A stretch of 64,000 nucleotides of DNA, taken from Histidinibacterium lentulum (lineage in GTDB: Bacteria; Pseudomonadota; Alphaproteobacteria; Rhodobacterales; Rhodobacteraceae). The stretch spans positions 1-64,000 of the forward strand of contig NZ_ML119090.1 in the NCBI RefSeq assembly GCF_003789055.1, given 5' to 3'. Below the pieces are notes generated by a model. The model did no database searches and was not told the DNA's origin. It saw nothing but the letters and a program-made list of their open reading frames with translations. Positions 23,724-33,484 of the stretch are shown piece after piece. Made by a program: the position numbers and the translations under genes. Position 1 is the first letter of the stretch. The number at the start of each line of letters is the position of its first letter.

Positions 23724-24569
23724 ATGACGAGGCCCGGCCTCAGCGTCGTCATCCCGACCCGCAACCGCCCGGAGTTCCTCGCGGAGGCGGTCGACAGCGC
23801 GTTCCGGCAGACCACGGAGCTGCTCGAGGTGATCGTGGTGGACGACGCGTCGGACGCGGACCCGGGGCCCGCGCTGGCCCGCTTCGGAGACCGCGTGAGG
23901 CTCGAGCGGTTGCCGCAGCGGTCCGGCGCCAATGTCGCGCGCAACCGCGGCATCGACCTCGCGCGCGGAGAGATGGTCGGATTTCTCGACGACGACGACC
24001 TGTGGCTGCCGCACAAGACCGAACGCCAGCTCGCCGCCATGGCGGAGGGCGGTCACGCGGCCTGTCTCTGCCGCACGGAAAGCAGCACCCGCCGGCGCAG
24101 CGCGCGGGAGGTGGATGCGGACTGGCTGCGCCGGTCCACGCCCTGCGGAACCTCGGGCCTCCTGATCCGCCGCGATCTCGTGGCAGACATGCGCTTCGAT
24201 CCCGCCCTGCCCCGCGCTCAGGACTGGGACCTCTTCGTCCGGCTGGTGCAGCGCGGCACGCTGGGAATGGTGCCCGAACCGCTCTATACCCGGCGGACGG
24301 GGCACGAGCGGATCACCACCGCGACGCCGGATCTGACGCCCGACGACCTGCTCGCCCAGGCGGCGGCGTTGCGCAAGCACCGGGACTGGCTGGGGGAGAC
24401 GGCCTATCGCCAGCGCGTCGCGCGGCTGCTTCTCGCCCATCTGCCACGACGGCGCGGCAAGGCGCGGTTCGTCGCGGCCGCCCTGCGCCACGCCGGACCG
24501 CGCGCCGCCCTCGCGGAGCTGGCGTCGAGGCTCAGGCGGCACGGGGGCGCGGCGCCCGAGACGCCGTGA
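23724..24569 (+). CDS. Glycosyltransferase family 2 (GT-A)
   Basis: 281 aa from ATG 23724 with AGGGAG at 23711-23716; an upstream frame from 23655 lacks support. The GT2 pattern is complete: LSVVIPTRNRPEFLAEAVDSAFRQT, LEVIVVDDASDAD, GANVARNRGIDLARGEMVGFLDDDDLWLPHKTERQL with the DDD metal motif, and AQDWDLFVRLVQRG as the ED-type catalytic-base region. It uses a nucleotide sugar to extend the lipid-linked repeat. The 3' end overlaps the convergent polymerase gene by 38 bases. Confidence 0.92.
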   Translation: MTRPGLSVVIPTRNRPEFLAEAVDSAFRQTTELLEVIVVDDASDADPGPALARFGDRVRLERLPQRSGANVARNRGIDLARGEMVGFLDDDDLWLPHKTERQLAAMAEGGHAACLCRTESSTRRRSAREVDADWLRRSTPCGTSGLLIRRDLVADMRFDPALPRAQDWDLFVRLVQRGTLGMVPEPLYTRRTGHERITTATPDLTPDDLLAQAAALRKHRDWLGETAYRQRVARLLLAHLPRRRGKARFVAAALRHAGPRAALAELASRLRRHGGAAPETP

Positions 24570-25833
24570 GGTTCCACGCGGTCGCGGTCAGGATCGCCAG
24601 CACGATCATCCCCTCGGGCCTGTCGAAGATCGAGGTGCCCGCGGCGGCGAGGAGCAGCGAGGCGAAGCCCGCCGCGGTCATCACCCCGGCCCGCCGCGGC
24701 GCCGCGCGGGACGCGGCGACGGCCAGCGCGATCACGAAGCCGAACAGCGCCGCCGCCCCGAGAAGCCCGTGCTGAAAGGCCACGCGCAGGTATTCGTTGT
24801 GCGGATGCACGGACATCCGGGGCGCCAGCGTCTCGGCGCCGTGCCCGAGGAGAAGCGGCGCCAGCCGCGCCTCTCCGACGGCCGCGGCATAGCTGGACCA
24901 GATGTAGACCCGCGCCGAGAGCACGTTCTTGTCGGCGGCGGTGAAGGTCTCGGGCGGCTTCAGGAAACGGTCCCATTCCACCGCCAGCGTCCCGAGCTCG
25001 GCGAAGCGCGCGGTGACGCCGCCGAAGACCCCGGCGGGCAGCATCGCGGGCAGCAGGATCAGCCCGGCGGCGGAGACCGCGAGGACCCCCGGCAGCCGTC
25101 GCGCCGCCAGCCCCCGGTCTCCCGAGAGCGCGAAGGCCAGCAGGAGCGGCAGGGCGGCGATGAGCATGGTTCTGTAGTTGGCGAGGACGAGGGCGGCGAC
25201 CCCCACCGCCACGGCGAGCCAGGCCAGCCGCCGGTCCCGCCAGGGCAGGATCGCCGCGACCCAGAGACCGCCCAGCGCCACGATGGCGAAGACCGACTCG
25301 TGCCCGTAGCCGCCGATATAGCTCGCCGATCCGTCCGGTCCGAACTTCGGCATGCCCGCCGCCAGCGACAGAAGCTGCATGGCGAGGGGCAGCGCGAAGA
25401 CCGCGAGAAGCGCCCGGAGCACCGGTCCGGGACCGTGGAGCGCATAGGCGCGGTTCAGAAGCAGGGCCAGCGCGGCGAAGAGCACCCAGATCGTGACATA
25501 TCCGGGCAACGACCCGACCGCCCCCGACAGCACCGTCCCCACGACCCCGAGCGCCGCGATGACGTAGATCGGGACCGCCCGGTCCGAGCGATAGACGCTG
25601 AGCGGCGTCGCCGCCGCCACGGCAAAGACCGCCAGCAGCGTGGCGAACGCGATCAGCGACTGGCCCGCCACCTCGGTCTGCACCGCCGTCGGACCGAGCG
25701 CAGCCAGCGCGAACCGGGTCCAGATCAGCCCGAAGGCGAGACAGGTCAGCCGGTCGTGCCGCATCGGGCCCAGTTGGCGCAGAAGCAGCCAGAGGCTGCC
25801 CACGAGAATCGCGGCGGTGCCCGCCTGCCACAT
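24532..25833 (-). CDS. O-antigen ligase / polysaccharide polymerase (Wzy-like)
   Basis: 433 aa with about 11-12 hydrophobic helices and one large periplasmic loop between residues about 270 and 350 (FLKPPETFTAADKNVLSARVYIWSSYA). In that loop lies LGHGAETLAPRMSVHPHNEYLRVAFQHGLLGA. The HPHNEYL motif with nearby Arg is the Wzy_C signature shared by O-antigen ligases and exopolysaccharide polymerases. Beside a flippase and a Wzc-like protein it is most likely the repeat-unit polymerase. It begins 4 bases after the stop of the chain-length gene and is co-transcribed with it. Confidence 0.85.
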   Translation of the reverse strand: MWQAGTAAILVGSLWLLLRQLGPMRHDRLTCLAFGLIWTRFALAALGPTAVQTEVAGQSLIAFATLLAVFAVAAATPLSVYRSDRAVPIYVIAALGVVGTVLSGAVGSLPGYVTIWVLFAALALLLNRAYALHGPGPVLRALLAVFALPLAMQLLSLAAGMPKFGPDGSASYIGGYGHESVFAIVALGGLWVAAILPWRDRRLAWLAVAVGVAALVLANYRTMLIAALPLLLAFALSGDRGLAARRLPGVLAVSAAGLILLPAMLPAGVFGGVTARFAELGTLAVEWDRFLKPPETFTAADKNVLSARVYIWSSYAAAVGEARLAPLLLGHGAETLAPRMSVHPHNEYLRVAFQHGLLGAAALFGFVIALAVAASRAAPRRAGVMTAAGFASLLLAAAGTSIFDRPEGMIVLAILTATAWNLTASRAPRPRAA

Positions 25834-25837
25834 CGGC

Positions 25838-28000
25838 CTAGTCCTGCGCCGCCGCGAGCGCCCGGCGCGGCTGCGGCGGGTGCGGCAGATGGGCCGCCGG
25901 CTTCAGCCACCGGCGCGGCACGTTGTTGACGGCGATGGCATCGACCCGCGCCCCGGCGCCGCGCAGCATGGAGACGCCCTGCTGCACGAGGGCCGAGGGC
26001 GTCTCGTTCCAGGTGCAGACCATGAGCACCCGGCTCGCCATCTCGCCCATTTCCAGCGCATCCGCCGATCGCAGCACGCTCGGCCCGTTGATCAGGATGA
26101 CGTCGGTGCTCTTGAGGATGCGGAGCCGGTCGGCGAGATCGCCCGCGGCCTCGGTCGAGCCCATGTTGAGCGCGCGCATCGTGCGCTCGGTATAGTCGAG
26201 ATAACGGAACGGCATGTCCCGCAGGGCCTTCACGCTGTCGATGGCCGCGAGGTCCTCCGCCTGGCCGTCGATGTTCACCAGCACGGTCGACGCCCCGCCC
26301 AGGGCGAAGGTCTCCGCCAGCGCCACGCAGAGACCGGACTTGCCGGGCTCGGCGCGGGCGGAGGTGACGAAGATCACATGGGCCTGCCTGCCCTTGCGCG
26401 CCCGAAGCCTGTAGCGCAGCCAGCGGAGGCTCTGCGCCTCGGGCGACTCGGGCCGGGCACGGACCCGCTCCAGCAGCGCGAGCGGCGAGCCGCCCGGCGG
26501 CGGCGGCAGCTGCTCGACCTGGTCCACCCCGGTCAGGTCGGCGAGGTCCTCCGCGTCGCGCACGCGCGGGCGGTTGTCGCGCAGCAGCGCGATCAGCAGC
26601 AGCGCCAGCGCGCTGGCGCCGAGGCCCGCGATGACCGCGAGCTTCGCCTTCTGCGGCGCGACGGGCGCCACGGGCACGTCGGCCTCGGTGATGATGCGGG
26701 CATCGGGGATCTGGAACTGGCTGCGCTCCCGCAGCTCCTTCAGCTGCACGAGAAAGCGGTTGTAGACCTGGCCCGAGGCCTCGGCCTCGCGCTCGAGCTC
26801 GGCGAGCCTGAGTTCGGCCTGCTGACGCTCCACCAGATCGCGGCGCAACGCGCGCAGTTCCTCGCCGGAGGCGGCCAGCCGCTGCGAGAGGATGTCCACC
26901 CGCACGTCGAGGCCCGACAGCGCCGAGTCCACTTCTGACTCGAGCCGGGCCTGCACATCGTCCCGGACCTCCCGCTGCGCCTCGACGACGGGCAAGTCGC
27001 CGAAGCGCGCCTCCCGGTCGGAAAGCTCGGCCTCCGCGGCCATGAGATCCGCATAGACCGCGTTGATCGAGGGAATGTCGAAGCGCGGGACCAGGGACAG
27101 GAAGTTGCGCTCCTCGTAGAGCCTGCGCAGCTCGTCCCGCCGGCCGAGCGTGTCCGACAGCTCGGCGTCGAGGCGGGCGATCTGCCGCGTGAGCTCCTCG
27201 ATCCGCAGCTCGAGATCGGAGACCGCCTCCGCGCCCTCGGACAGCTGCTCGCTGCGGAACGCGGCCACGCGCTCGTCGGCCTCCAGCAGCGCGGCGCGGA
27301 GCTGTTCGGTCCGCTCTTCGAGCCAGGTCGTCGCCTCGGTGCCGGAGGCGAACTTCTTCGCGAGTTCCTGCTCGATGTAGGTCGCGGCGACCGCGTCGCT
27401 GATCGCAGCGGCAAGGGCCGGGCTGCGCGACTGGCTCCGGACCTCGATGATGGCGCTTTCGCCCAGCACCCGGATCTCGGTGGCGTTGCGCAGCTCCCGG
27501 ATCACCCCGGCCAGCGGATCGCCCGGCGCGATGCGCAGCACCCCCTCCTCCGGCTCCGCCGGCGAGAGGAGACCGGAGACCGCGTCGCGCAGCGCCGACC
27601 GCGCCCGATCCGCGAGTCCGGGCTCACGCAGCGCGGGGTTGAACTCCGACCGCTCCGAGAGGCCGAGCTCCTCGGCCACGGCGCGCAGAACCTCGGTCGA
27701 TTTCATGACGATCACGGTGCTCTCGGCCTGGGCCGGTGTCACCCGGGGCGCCGCCGCCGCGGCGGGGGCGTCGATCACGGTGGTCGTCGCCGGCTCCAGC
27801 AGCACCTGGGTCCGGGCGGAATAGGTCGGCGCGACCGTCGAGAGCGCGGCATAGGCCGCCACGGCGGCAAGACCGCCGCAGAATCCGACCAGCCACTTGT
27901 TGGCCCAGGCGAGCGCCAGAAGCGACGGACCGCCGCCGCCGTCCGCAGCGGAGGTCCGCTGCGCGCCGCCGTCCGCCGAGTTGTCCCATCCTTCCGTCAC
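25838..28000 (-). CDS. Wzz/Wzc-like polysaccharide chain-length protein with degenerate kinase domain
   Basis: 720 aa from GTG 28000. Helix one is KWLVGFCGGLAAVAAYAAL, followed by a Wzz domain, a long coiled coil (about 215-440, heptad-rich, LRAALLEADERVAAFRSEQL onward) and a second helix (KLAVIAGLGASALALLLIALL). The cytoplasmic C-terminal domain aligns with BY-kinases, but Walker A is SARAEPGKSGLCVALAE instead of the usual GEGKST, Walker A' is VLVNIDGQ instead of LLIDxDxR, and no tyrosine cluster follows; the protein ends RRALAAAQD. It should set chain length and contact the exporter. ATP binding is doubtful. Confidence 0.88.
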   Translation of the reverse strand: MTEGWDNSADGGAQRTSAADGGGGPSLLALAWANKWLVGFCGGLAAVAAYAALSTVAPTYSARTQVLLEPATTTVIDAPAAAAAPRVTPAQAESTVIVMKSTEVLRAVAEELGLSERSEFNPALREPGLADRARSALRDAVSGLLSPAEPEEGVLRIAPGDPLAGVIRELRNATEIRVLGESAIIEVRSQSRSPALAAAISDAVAATYIEQELAKKFASGTEATTWLEERTEQLRAALLEADERVAAFRSEQLSEGAEAVSDLELRIEELTRQIARLDAELSDTLGRRDELRRLYEERNFLSLVPRFDIPSINAVYADLMAAEAELSDREARFGDLPVVEAQREVRDDVQARLESEVDSALSGLDVRVDILSQRLAASGEELRALRRDLVERQQAELRLAELEREAEASGQVYNRFLVQLKELRERSQFQIPDARIITEADVPVAPVAPQKAKLAVIAGLGASALALLLIALLRDNRPRVRDAEDLADLTGVDQVEQLPPPPGGSPLALLERVRARPESPEAQSLRWLRYRLRARKGRQAHVIFVTSARAEPGKSGLCVALAETFALGGASTVLVNIDGQAEDLAAIDSVKALRDMPFRYLDYTERTMRALNMGSTEAAGDLADRLRILKSTDVILINGPSVLRSADALEMGEMASRVLMVCTWNETPSALVQQGVSMLRGAGARVDAIAVNNVPRRWLKPAAHLPHPPQPRRALAAAQD

Positions 28001-28333
28001 TGCACGTCATCCGATCCATGCCGGGGTCCCGTTCGAGACGCGACCGCGGTGACCCTATGGAATAGTCCTTTCCCGGTTCGATTGCACTATCCCGGCCCTG
28101 CCTCCCCCGCCGCCTGACGCTGCGTCCGGATGCCGCGACCGCAAGGGCTCGCGTCCGGCAGGTCGGAAATGACGCCGTGTTATCAACGGGGAGAACCGAG
28201 CGCCCCGGCGCCGGTCCCGTCGACGGGGACACGGGAGGGCGGCACCGGCCAGGTAGCGGAGACCGGCGGCGCCCCGGCGCCGGGGCGCGGCCCGCGCGCG
28301 GCGCGCCGCCGGACTGCCGGGCAGAGGGCGGGC
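28001..28333. other. Intergenic region, 333 bases
   Basis: It separates the leftward chain-length gene from the end of the leftward secreted-protein gene at 28334. No gene is visible. The main structure is the 20-base perfect palindrome at 28269-28288. A promoter for the polymerase/chain-length pair must lie here, but no strong consensus is seen. Confidence 0.5.
28269..28288. terminator. Perfect 20-base GC palindrome, likely terminator
   Basis: GCGCCCCGGC / GCCGGGGCGC with no loop bases, 45 bases past the stop of the leftward gene 28334-29203. It fits a transcription terminator or a protein-binding palindrome. No T-run follows. Confidence 0.4.
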
Positions 28334-29203
28334 TCAGCCGCCCGAGGGGCAACCGCGCAGCATGGGGTGGATCTCTCCCGTCCGGCGAGGGTCCTCGGAA
28401 AGATAAACGATTTCAGGGTCTTCACCGCGCTCACAGGAGACGCGGTCCGGGGACAGACGCGGCGCGCCGTTGAATTCCGTGTCATGCACCCGGAGCGTGA
28501 CGGCGTCGCAATCCGCGAACCAGACCAGCGGACCGTCGTCCGGACGGCTGAGGCTCGAGGCCACGAGATCGTGGGGTCCGGAGCGCCAGTACCGGATCGG
28601 CCGGTTGCCCGGACCGCTCACCTCGAGCCCCACGAATTGCGAGCGGTCGGCCTTGATGTCGAGCGCGGCATCGGCGTTCCAGTCGCTGATCCGCACCGCA
28701 TGTCCGTAGAGTTCGCCGGGTGCCGCAAAATCGACCGCGTCGTAGTTGGTTTCTCCGTAGGAGCGCCAGTCCGGCCATTCCGGCGCGATTACAATGTCGT
28801 GGAGAAACAGTCGCACCACCGAATCGCCCCAATCCGCGTCGTCGTCCGGCGCCTCGACGCGGATCCCCGCGCCATAGGCGTCGCGCGAGGCCAGGGGGCC
28901 GATCCGCAGGCCGCTGAGCGCCACATGTTCGCCATCTTCGCCGCGCCGCACCGTGACCGCGTATTTCGCCTGCGAGATCTCCGCCCCGCGCAGCCAGACC
29001 GGCGTCTCGAGACGCTGGCGACCCGTGAGCGTCCCGGCCTCGGGAGGGGGCGCGCCGAAAGTCTCCTCGAGCCAGTCCTCCGCCACCCGGTCCGCGCAGG
29101 CGGATGTCTCGGCCGGCGCGCCGGTCGCCTGAAGCGCGACCACGAGCGCCGCCGCCGTGGCCGTCGCACCCCGCCTCGGAGGTCTGCCGGTATCCGCCTG
29201 CAT
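28334..29203 (-). CDS. Secreted beta-rich protein of unknown function
   Basis: 289 aa from ATG 29203, with AAGGAGG upstream. Residues about 13-32 ([20 protein letters not shown]) form a signal peptide. The mature part has regularly spaced short beta-prone segments with repeated aromatic/Asp motifs ([84 protein letters not shown]). This suggests a right-handed parallel beta-helix or similar repeat fold. Four mature cysteines may pair. It follows the polysaccharide locus, so a glycan-binding or lyase-like role is possible, but no catalytic motif is recognised. Confidence 0.65.
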   Translation of the reverse strand: MQADTGRPPRRGATATAAALVVALQATGAPAETSACADRVAEDWLEETFGAPPPEAGTLTGRQRLETPVWLRGAEISQAKYAVTVRRGEDGEHVALSGLRIGPLASRDAYGAGIRVEAPDDDADWGDSVVRLFLHDIVIAPEWPDWRSYGETNYDAVDFAAPGELYGHAVRISDWNADAALDIKADRSQFVGLEVSGPGNRPIRYWRSGPHDLVASSLSRPDDGPLVWFADCDAVTLRVHDTEFNGAPRLSPDRVSCERGEDPEIVYLSEDPRRTGEIHPMLRGCPSGG

Positions 29204-29356
29204 GTCTCTGCCTCCTTCGCGTCTCACGGGGGCATCCTGCGGGTTGTTCCCCGCCGCGCAACTCCTCAGGCCGTCATCGGCGACGCGGCGCGCAGAACCG
29301 CCGCGACCCCGCGCGCCGGGACCGTGACTGATGAAGGGAGGACCAGAGATGAGAAA

Positions 29357-29443
29357 TGGTGCGGTCGAGAAGACTCGAACTTCCACGGGAGTTACCCCAC
29401 AGCGACCTCAACGCTGCGCGTCTACCAATTCCGCCACGACCGC
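29357..29443 (-). tRNA. tRNA-Leu (anticodon GAG)
   Basis: Read on the minus strand, the acceptor GCGGTCG pairs with CGACCGC, followed by discriminator A and an encoded CCA (29357-29359). The D-arm has AATTGGTAGACGC. The anticodon stem CAGCG/CGCTG encloses the loop TTGAGGT, giving anticodon GAG (reads CUC/CUU). A long variable arm (TGGGGTAACTCCC) and GTTCGAGTC in the T-arm complete a class II leucine tRNA of 87 bases. CUC is a common codon in this genome type. Confidence 0.95.
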
Positions 29444-29512
29444 ACTGTCCTGACTTGGTGGCGGGTCTCTAACCAAGCCATCCGGGAATGTGAAGGGCCA
29501 AATTGCGCCTCC

Positions 29513-30007
29513 TCACGCAGCCGCGCGGCGACGCGATCCGCGCCAGGCCAGCGCCCCCAGCACGGCGAGGCCGAGGCCGAGCGCGACCCAGGCCAGCTGC
29601 GGATGGCCGGGAAAGAACACCGCGCTCATCGTCCGCCCGGGAACCAGCGTGAACAGCCCCGCGATGCCCAGCGCGCCAAGGCTCATGCCGCGCATGTGCG
29701 CGCGATGATCGTCGATCCGCCCCGCCCGCGCCGCGCGGATCGCCAGCCAGAGACCCCAGAGGACATAGAGGCTCAAAAGGTGGATCGGCCCGAAGTGCCC
29801 GACGACGGCAAGCCCGAAGGACGGGATGAAGAGCCCTGTCACCGCGAGCGCCGCCATCGCCGCGACCCAGACCCGCCCCGCGCGCCGGTGCCAGCGGTCC
29901 CGCCGCCGCCGCAGGAACTGGACGGGCGTGAGCAGGAGCGCCGCCACCGCCGCGACGATATGCACCTGGATCACCGGAAGGGTTCCGAGAATGGGGTCGG
30001 CCGTCAT
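29513..30007 (-). CDS. DUF2306-type membrane protein
   Basis: 164 aa from ATG 30007 with GGAGG upstream. Four hydrophobic helices are seen, with [41 protein letters not shown] followed by [55 protein letters not shown]. The conserved His residues ([26 protein letters not shown]) match the DUF2306 family, often suspected of heme or electron-transfer roles though not proven. It is divergent, across 100 bases, from a LytTR regulator that may control it. Confidence 0.8.
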   Translation of the reverse strand: MTADPILGTLPVIQVHIVAAVAALLLTPVQFLRRRRDRWHRRAGRVWVAAMAALAVTGLFIPSFGLAVVGHFGPIHLLSLYVLWGLWLAIRAARAGRIDDHRAHMRGMSLGALGIAGLFTLVPGRTMSAVFFPGHPQLAWVALGLGLAVLGALAWRGSRRRAAA

Positions 30008-30107
30008 GTCTGCCTCCGCTTGAGCGTGTCGCCGGTTTGCGGGCAGGGTGTCGCAAGGGCGGCCCCCGCCGCTCAACCCGTGATCCGTAAACGAAAGGCG
30101 CGTCATC

Positions 30108-30884
30108 GTGAACGACCCCGCCCCGCAGTCCACGCTTCGCCAATGGCGGTCGCACATGGGCGACCGTCGGGTGCTGGCCGGCCTCGCGGGGGTGGGGGCG
30201 ATTCTGGGCATCGCCGGCCCCTTCGGCACCGGCGCGTCGATGATCCTGCTGCCGCGCATCCTCTACTGGACCACCGTCGCGGCGGTGACCTGGTCGATCG
30301 GCGTTCTCGTCTCGCTGTCCCTCGGGCCGATGCTGGAGCGCCGCGGCACGGGCCTGCCGCTGCGGATCCTGACCCTCGGCCTCGTGACGGGCCTCGCCAT
30401 CTCGGGGGCGGTCATGGCGATCAACGCGGCCGCCTTCGGAACCCTGCCCTCCGGTCCGGCGGAGCTGGCGGAGTTCGTCCTGACCCTCGTGGCCATCGCC
30501 ATCCTGGTCACGGCGCTCGGCACCATCCTCGACCGGCAGCCGGAGGGGAGGGAGGCAGGGGCCGAGGACGACAGCCCGCCGGTGCTCGCGCGTCTGCCCG
30601 TCGAGAAACGCGGGCGACTCCTCGCCCTTTCCGCCGAGGACCATTATGTCCGGGTCCGCACCGACCGCGGAGACCACATGATCCTGATGCGCCTCGCCGA
30701 CGCCATCGCGGAGACCGCGCCCGAGCCCGGGCTGCAGGTGCACCGCTCGCACTGGATCGCCCGCGACGCGGTGCACGCCGCCCGCCGCCATGGCGACCGC
30801 GCGATCCTGACGCTGGCGACGGGGGAGGAGATCCCCGTGAGCCGGGCCAACGTCCCGCAGCTCCGGACGGAGGGACTCCTGTGA
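30108..30884 (+). CDS. Membrane-anchored LytTR-domain regulator
   Basis: 258 aa from GTG 30108. The N-terminal half has four membrane helices (residues about 22-140, for example [19 protein letters not shown] and [21 protein letters not shown]). A linker leads to a LytTR DNA-binding domain (residues about 160-255): [38 protein letters not shown], then [18 protein letters not shown] and the final [13 protein letters not shown]. LytTR domains bind direct repeats upstream of targets. The protein probably senses something in the membrane and regulates the divergent DUF2306 gene. It is coupled to lipB by GTGA. Confidence 0.88.
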   Translation: MNDPAPQSTLRQWRSHMGDRRVLAGLAGVGAILGIAGPFGTGASMILLPRILYWTTVAAVTWSIGVLVSLSLGPMLERRGTGLPLRILTLGLVTGLAISGAVMAINAAAFGTLPSGPAELAEFVLTLVAIAILVTALGTILDRQPEGREAGAEDDSPPVLARLPVEKRGRLLALSAEDHYVRVRTDRGDHMILMRLADAIAETAPEPGLQVHRSHWIARDAVHAARRHGDRAILTLATGEEIPVSRANVPQLRTEGLL

Positions 30885-31552
30885 CGCTCGAATGGATCAC
30901 CTCGCCCGGTCTCGTCGATTACGAGGAGGCCGTCGCCCGGATGGAGGCGCGCGCCGCCGCGATCCGGGCCGGCACGGAGCCCGAGGCGATCTGGCTGCTC
31001 GAGCATCCGCCGCTCTATACCGCGGGCACCTCCGCCGACCCGCGGGACCTGACCCAGCCCGACCGGTTTCCGGTGCATGTCTCGAAACGGGGCGGGCAGT
31101 ACACTTACCACGGGCCGGGCCAGCGCGTGGCCTACGTGATGCTGGACGTGGCCGCGCGCGGGCGCGATGTGCGCGCCTTCGTGCGGAGCCTCGAGGGCTG
31201 GATCATCGCCACGCTCGCGGAGTTCGGCGTCAGGGGCGAGCGGCGCGAGGGCCGCGTGGGCGTCTGGGTTTCCCGCCACGACAAGCCGCTCACCGCCGCG
31301 GGCCTGCCGCCCGAGGACAAGATCGCGGCACTGGGCATCAGGCTCCGCCGCTGGGTGTCCTTTCACGGCCTGTCGATCAACGTGGACCCGGACCTCGGGC
31401 ATTTCTCCGGCATCGTGCCCTGCGGCATTTCCGAGCACGGGGTCACCAGCCTCGTGGATCTCGGCCTGCCGGTCACGATGGAGGACGTGGACGTGGCGCT
31501 GAAACGCACCTTCGCGGACCACGCGCCGCGACCGGCCGTTCCCGCGGACTGA
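30881..31552 (+). CDS. lipB: Octanoyltransferase LipB
   Basis: 223 aa. GTG 30881 overlaps the previous stop. It holds the LipB signature [12 protein letters not shown], the invariant Lys in [12 protein letters not shown] and the catalytic Cys in [14 protein letters not shown]. LipB moves octanoyl groups from acyl carrier protein to the lipoyl domains of E2 subunits and GcvH, the first step of de novo lipoylation in the cytoplasm. Being translationally coupled to a LytTR regulator is unusual, but probably reflects compact packing, not a shared pathway. Confidence 0.95.
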   Translation: MTLEWITSPGLVDYEEAVARMEARAAAIRAGTEPEAIWLLEHPPLYTAGTSADPRDLTQPDRFPVHVSKRGGQYTYHGPGQRVAYVMLDVAARGRDVRAFVRSLEGWIIATLAEFGVRGERREGRVGVWVSRHDKPLTAAGLPPEDKIAALGIRLRRWVSFHGLSINVDPDLGHFSGIVPCGISEHGVTSLVDLGLPVTMEDVDVALKRTFADHAPRPAVPAD

Positions 31553-31860
31553 CCGCGCCGCGGCGCCGACCATTCGGACAGCGATCTTCGCGAGGATCGT
31601 GCCCGCCCGCTCCGGCGGCCTGCCCCTGCGACAGAGCGGCCACTCGACAGGCGAGGCCGCCTTTCCGATTGTTGCGCGGGGGATCGATTGTTTCGCCCCC
31701 GCGTGCGGCCGCGCAGGAGGAGGTGCGGACCCTGCGCTTGCCATGAGGATGCCGGGCCCGACGGGCTCTCCGCGCGATCCTGACGAGCCGGCCCCACCGG
31801 GCCGCGACCTCGCCAGGCTGACCCGCCGGGGTCCCTGCATCCACCCGAGGAGGAGATCCC
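31553..31860. other. Intergenic region, 308 bases, promoter of the aldehyde dehydrogenase
   Basis: No gene is seen between lipB and the aldehyde dehydrogenase. It contains a hairpin CGCGGGGG / CCCCCGCG with a 13-base loop at 31675-31703, either the lipB terminator or an operator. AGGAGGAGA at 31848-31856 is the ribosome binding site for the gene at 31861. Confidence 0.5.
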
Positions 31861-33411
31861 ATGAACGTTCACGCATCCGCGACCGGCCCGAGCGCCGCCC
31901 TCGACTCGAGTCATCTCGGCGTCCCGTTCCCCTACAAGTCCCGCTACGGCAACTTCATCAACGGCCAGTTCGTCGATCCGAAATCGGGCCAATGGTTCGA
32001 TGACGTGACCCCGATCACCGGCGAGGTGATCACCACCGTCGCCCGGTCGAACGCCGCCGACATCGAGGCCGCGCTCGACGCCGCCCATGCCGCCGCTCCG
32101 GCCTTCGGCCGCACCTCGCTGGCCGAGCGGTCCACAATGCTCTTCCGCATCGCCGACCGGATCGAGCAGAACCTGATGACGCTGGCCGTGGCCGAGACGC
32201 TCGACAACGGCAAGCCGATCCGCGAGACGGTGAATGCCGACCTCGCGCTGGCGGTGGACCATTTCCGCTATTTCGGCGGCGTGATCCGCGCCGACGAGGG
32301 CTCCATCGCCGAGATCGACGCCAATACCTATGCCTACCACTTCCATGAGCCGCTGGGCGTCGTGGGCCAGATCATCCCCTGGAACTTCCCGATCCTGATG
32401 GCGGTGTGGAAACTGGCGCCGGCGCTGGCTGCAGGCAACGCGGTGGTGCTCAAGCCCGCAGAGCAGACGCCCGCCTCGATCATGGTGATGATGGAGCTGA
32501 TCGCCGACCTGGTGCCCCCGGGCGTGATCAACGTCGTCAACGGTTTCGGCCTCGAGGCCGGCGCACCGCTGGCCAATTCGAAGCGCATCGCCAAGGTCGC
32601 CTTCACCGGCGAGACCGGCACCGGCAAGATCATCATGAAGGCCGCCGCCGAGAACCTGATCCCGGTGACGCTGGAGCTGGGCGGCAAGTCCCCCAACCTC
32701 TTCTTCGCGGACATCATGGATGCCGACGACGCCTTCTTCGACAAGTGCCTCGAGGGCTTCGCGATGTTCGCGCTGAACCAGGGCGAGGTCTGCACCTGCC
32801 CCAGCCGCGCCCTGATCCAGGAGAGCATCGCCGACGCCTTCCTCGAGCGCGCGGTGGAGCGGGTCCGCAAGATCAAGCAGGGCAACCCGTTGCAGATGGA
32901 CACGATGATCGGCGGCCAGGCCTCCACCGAGCAGATGGAGAAGATCACCTCCTACCTCACCCTCGGCAAGGAAGAGGGCGCGCAGGTGCTCGTGGGCGGC
33001 GAACGGGCCAGCCTCGGCGAGGGGCTCGACAACGGCTACTACATCCAACCCACCGTGTTCCGCGGTCACAACGCCATGCGCATCTTCCAGGAAGAGATCT
33101 TCGGCCCCGTGCTGTCGGTCACGACCTTCAAGGACGAGGCCGAGGCCATCGCCATCGCCAACGACACGACCTACGGGCTGGGCGCAGGCGTCTGGACGCG
33201 GCAGGCCAATACCGCCTTCCGGGTGGGCCGGGCGATCCAGGCCGGCCGGGTCTGGACCAACTGCTACCACCACTACCCCGCCCACGCGGCCTTCGGCGGC
33301 TACAAGCAGTCCGGCATCGGGCGCGAGAACCACAAGATGATGCTGGACCACTACCGCAACACGAAGAACCTGCTCGTCAGCTACGACGAGAACCCGATGG
33401 GCTTCTTCTGA
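31861..33411 (+). CDS. NAD(P)-dependent aldehyde dehydrogenase (AldB/ExaC type)
   Basis: 516 aa with a very strong RBS (AGGAGGAGA). Landmarks are [34 protein letters not shown] (cofactor binding), [27 protein letters not shown] with the general-base Glu, and [14 protein letters not shown] with the catalytic Cys in [34 protein letters not shown] is the C-terminal block of the acetaldehyde/AldB group used in ethanol or methylglyoxal-type aldehyde oxidation. The strong RBS and a private promoter region suggest high expression. It is followed by a two-hairpin terminator. Confidence 0.93.
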   Translation: MNVHASATGPSAALDSSHLGVPFPYKSRYGNFINGQFVDPKSGQWFDDVTPITGEVITTVARSNAADIEAALDAAHAAAPAFGRTSLAERSTMLFRIADRIEQNLMTLAVAETLDNGKPIRETVNADLALAVDHFRYFGGVIRADEGSIAEIDANTYAYHFHEPLGVVGQIIPWNFPILMAVWKLAPALAAGNAVVLKPAEQTPASIMVMMELIADLVPPGVINVVNGFGLEAGAPLANSKRIAKVAFTGETGTGKIIMKAAAENLIPVTLELGGKSPNLFFADIMDADDAFFDKCLEGFAMFALNQGEVCTCPSRALIQESIADAFLERAVERVRKIKQGNPLQMDTMIGGQASTEQMEKITSYLTLGKEEGAQVLVGGERASLGEGLDNGYYIQPTVFRGHNAMRIFQEEIFGPVLSVTTFKDEAEAIAIANDTTYGLGAGVWTRQANTAFRVGRAIQAGRVWTNCYHHYPAHAAFGGYKQSGIGRENHKMMLDHYRNTKNLLVSYDENPMGFF

Positions 33412-33428
33412 TCCCGGGTTGCACCGGC

Positions 33429-33475
33429 GCCCCGCTCTCCGGAGCGGGGCATGGGGGCCGGCGGAAGCGCCGGCC
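33429..33475. terminator. Two-hairpin bidirectional terminator
   Basis: GCCCCGCT-ctccgg-AGCGGGGC (33429-33450) and GGCCGGCG-gaag-CGCCGGCC (33456-33475) lie in the 73 bases between the convergent aldehyde dehydrogenase and YjhX-family genes. Confidence 0.7.
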
Positions 33476-33484
33476 CTCTCCGTT

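Noticed and set aside
28130-29456. Rightward open frame antisense to the secreted protein and running through the tRNA into downstream genes
   Set aside because: It is antisense to a gene with signal peptide and RBS and passes through tRNA-Leu, so it cannot be real coding sequence there.
31675-31703. Hairpin before the aldehyde dehydrogenase as a riboswitch
   Set aside because: It is a simple 8-bp stem with a 13-base loop and no known aptamer features; a lipB terminator or operator is more likely.
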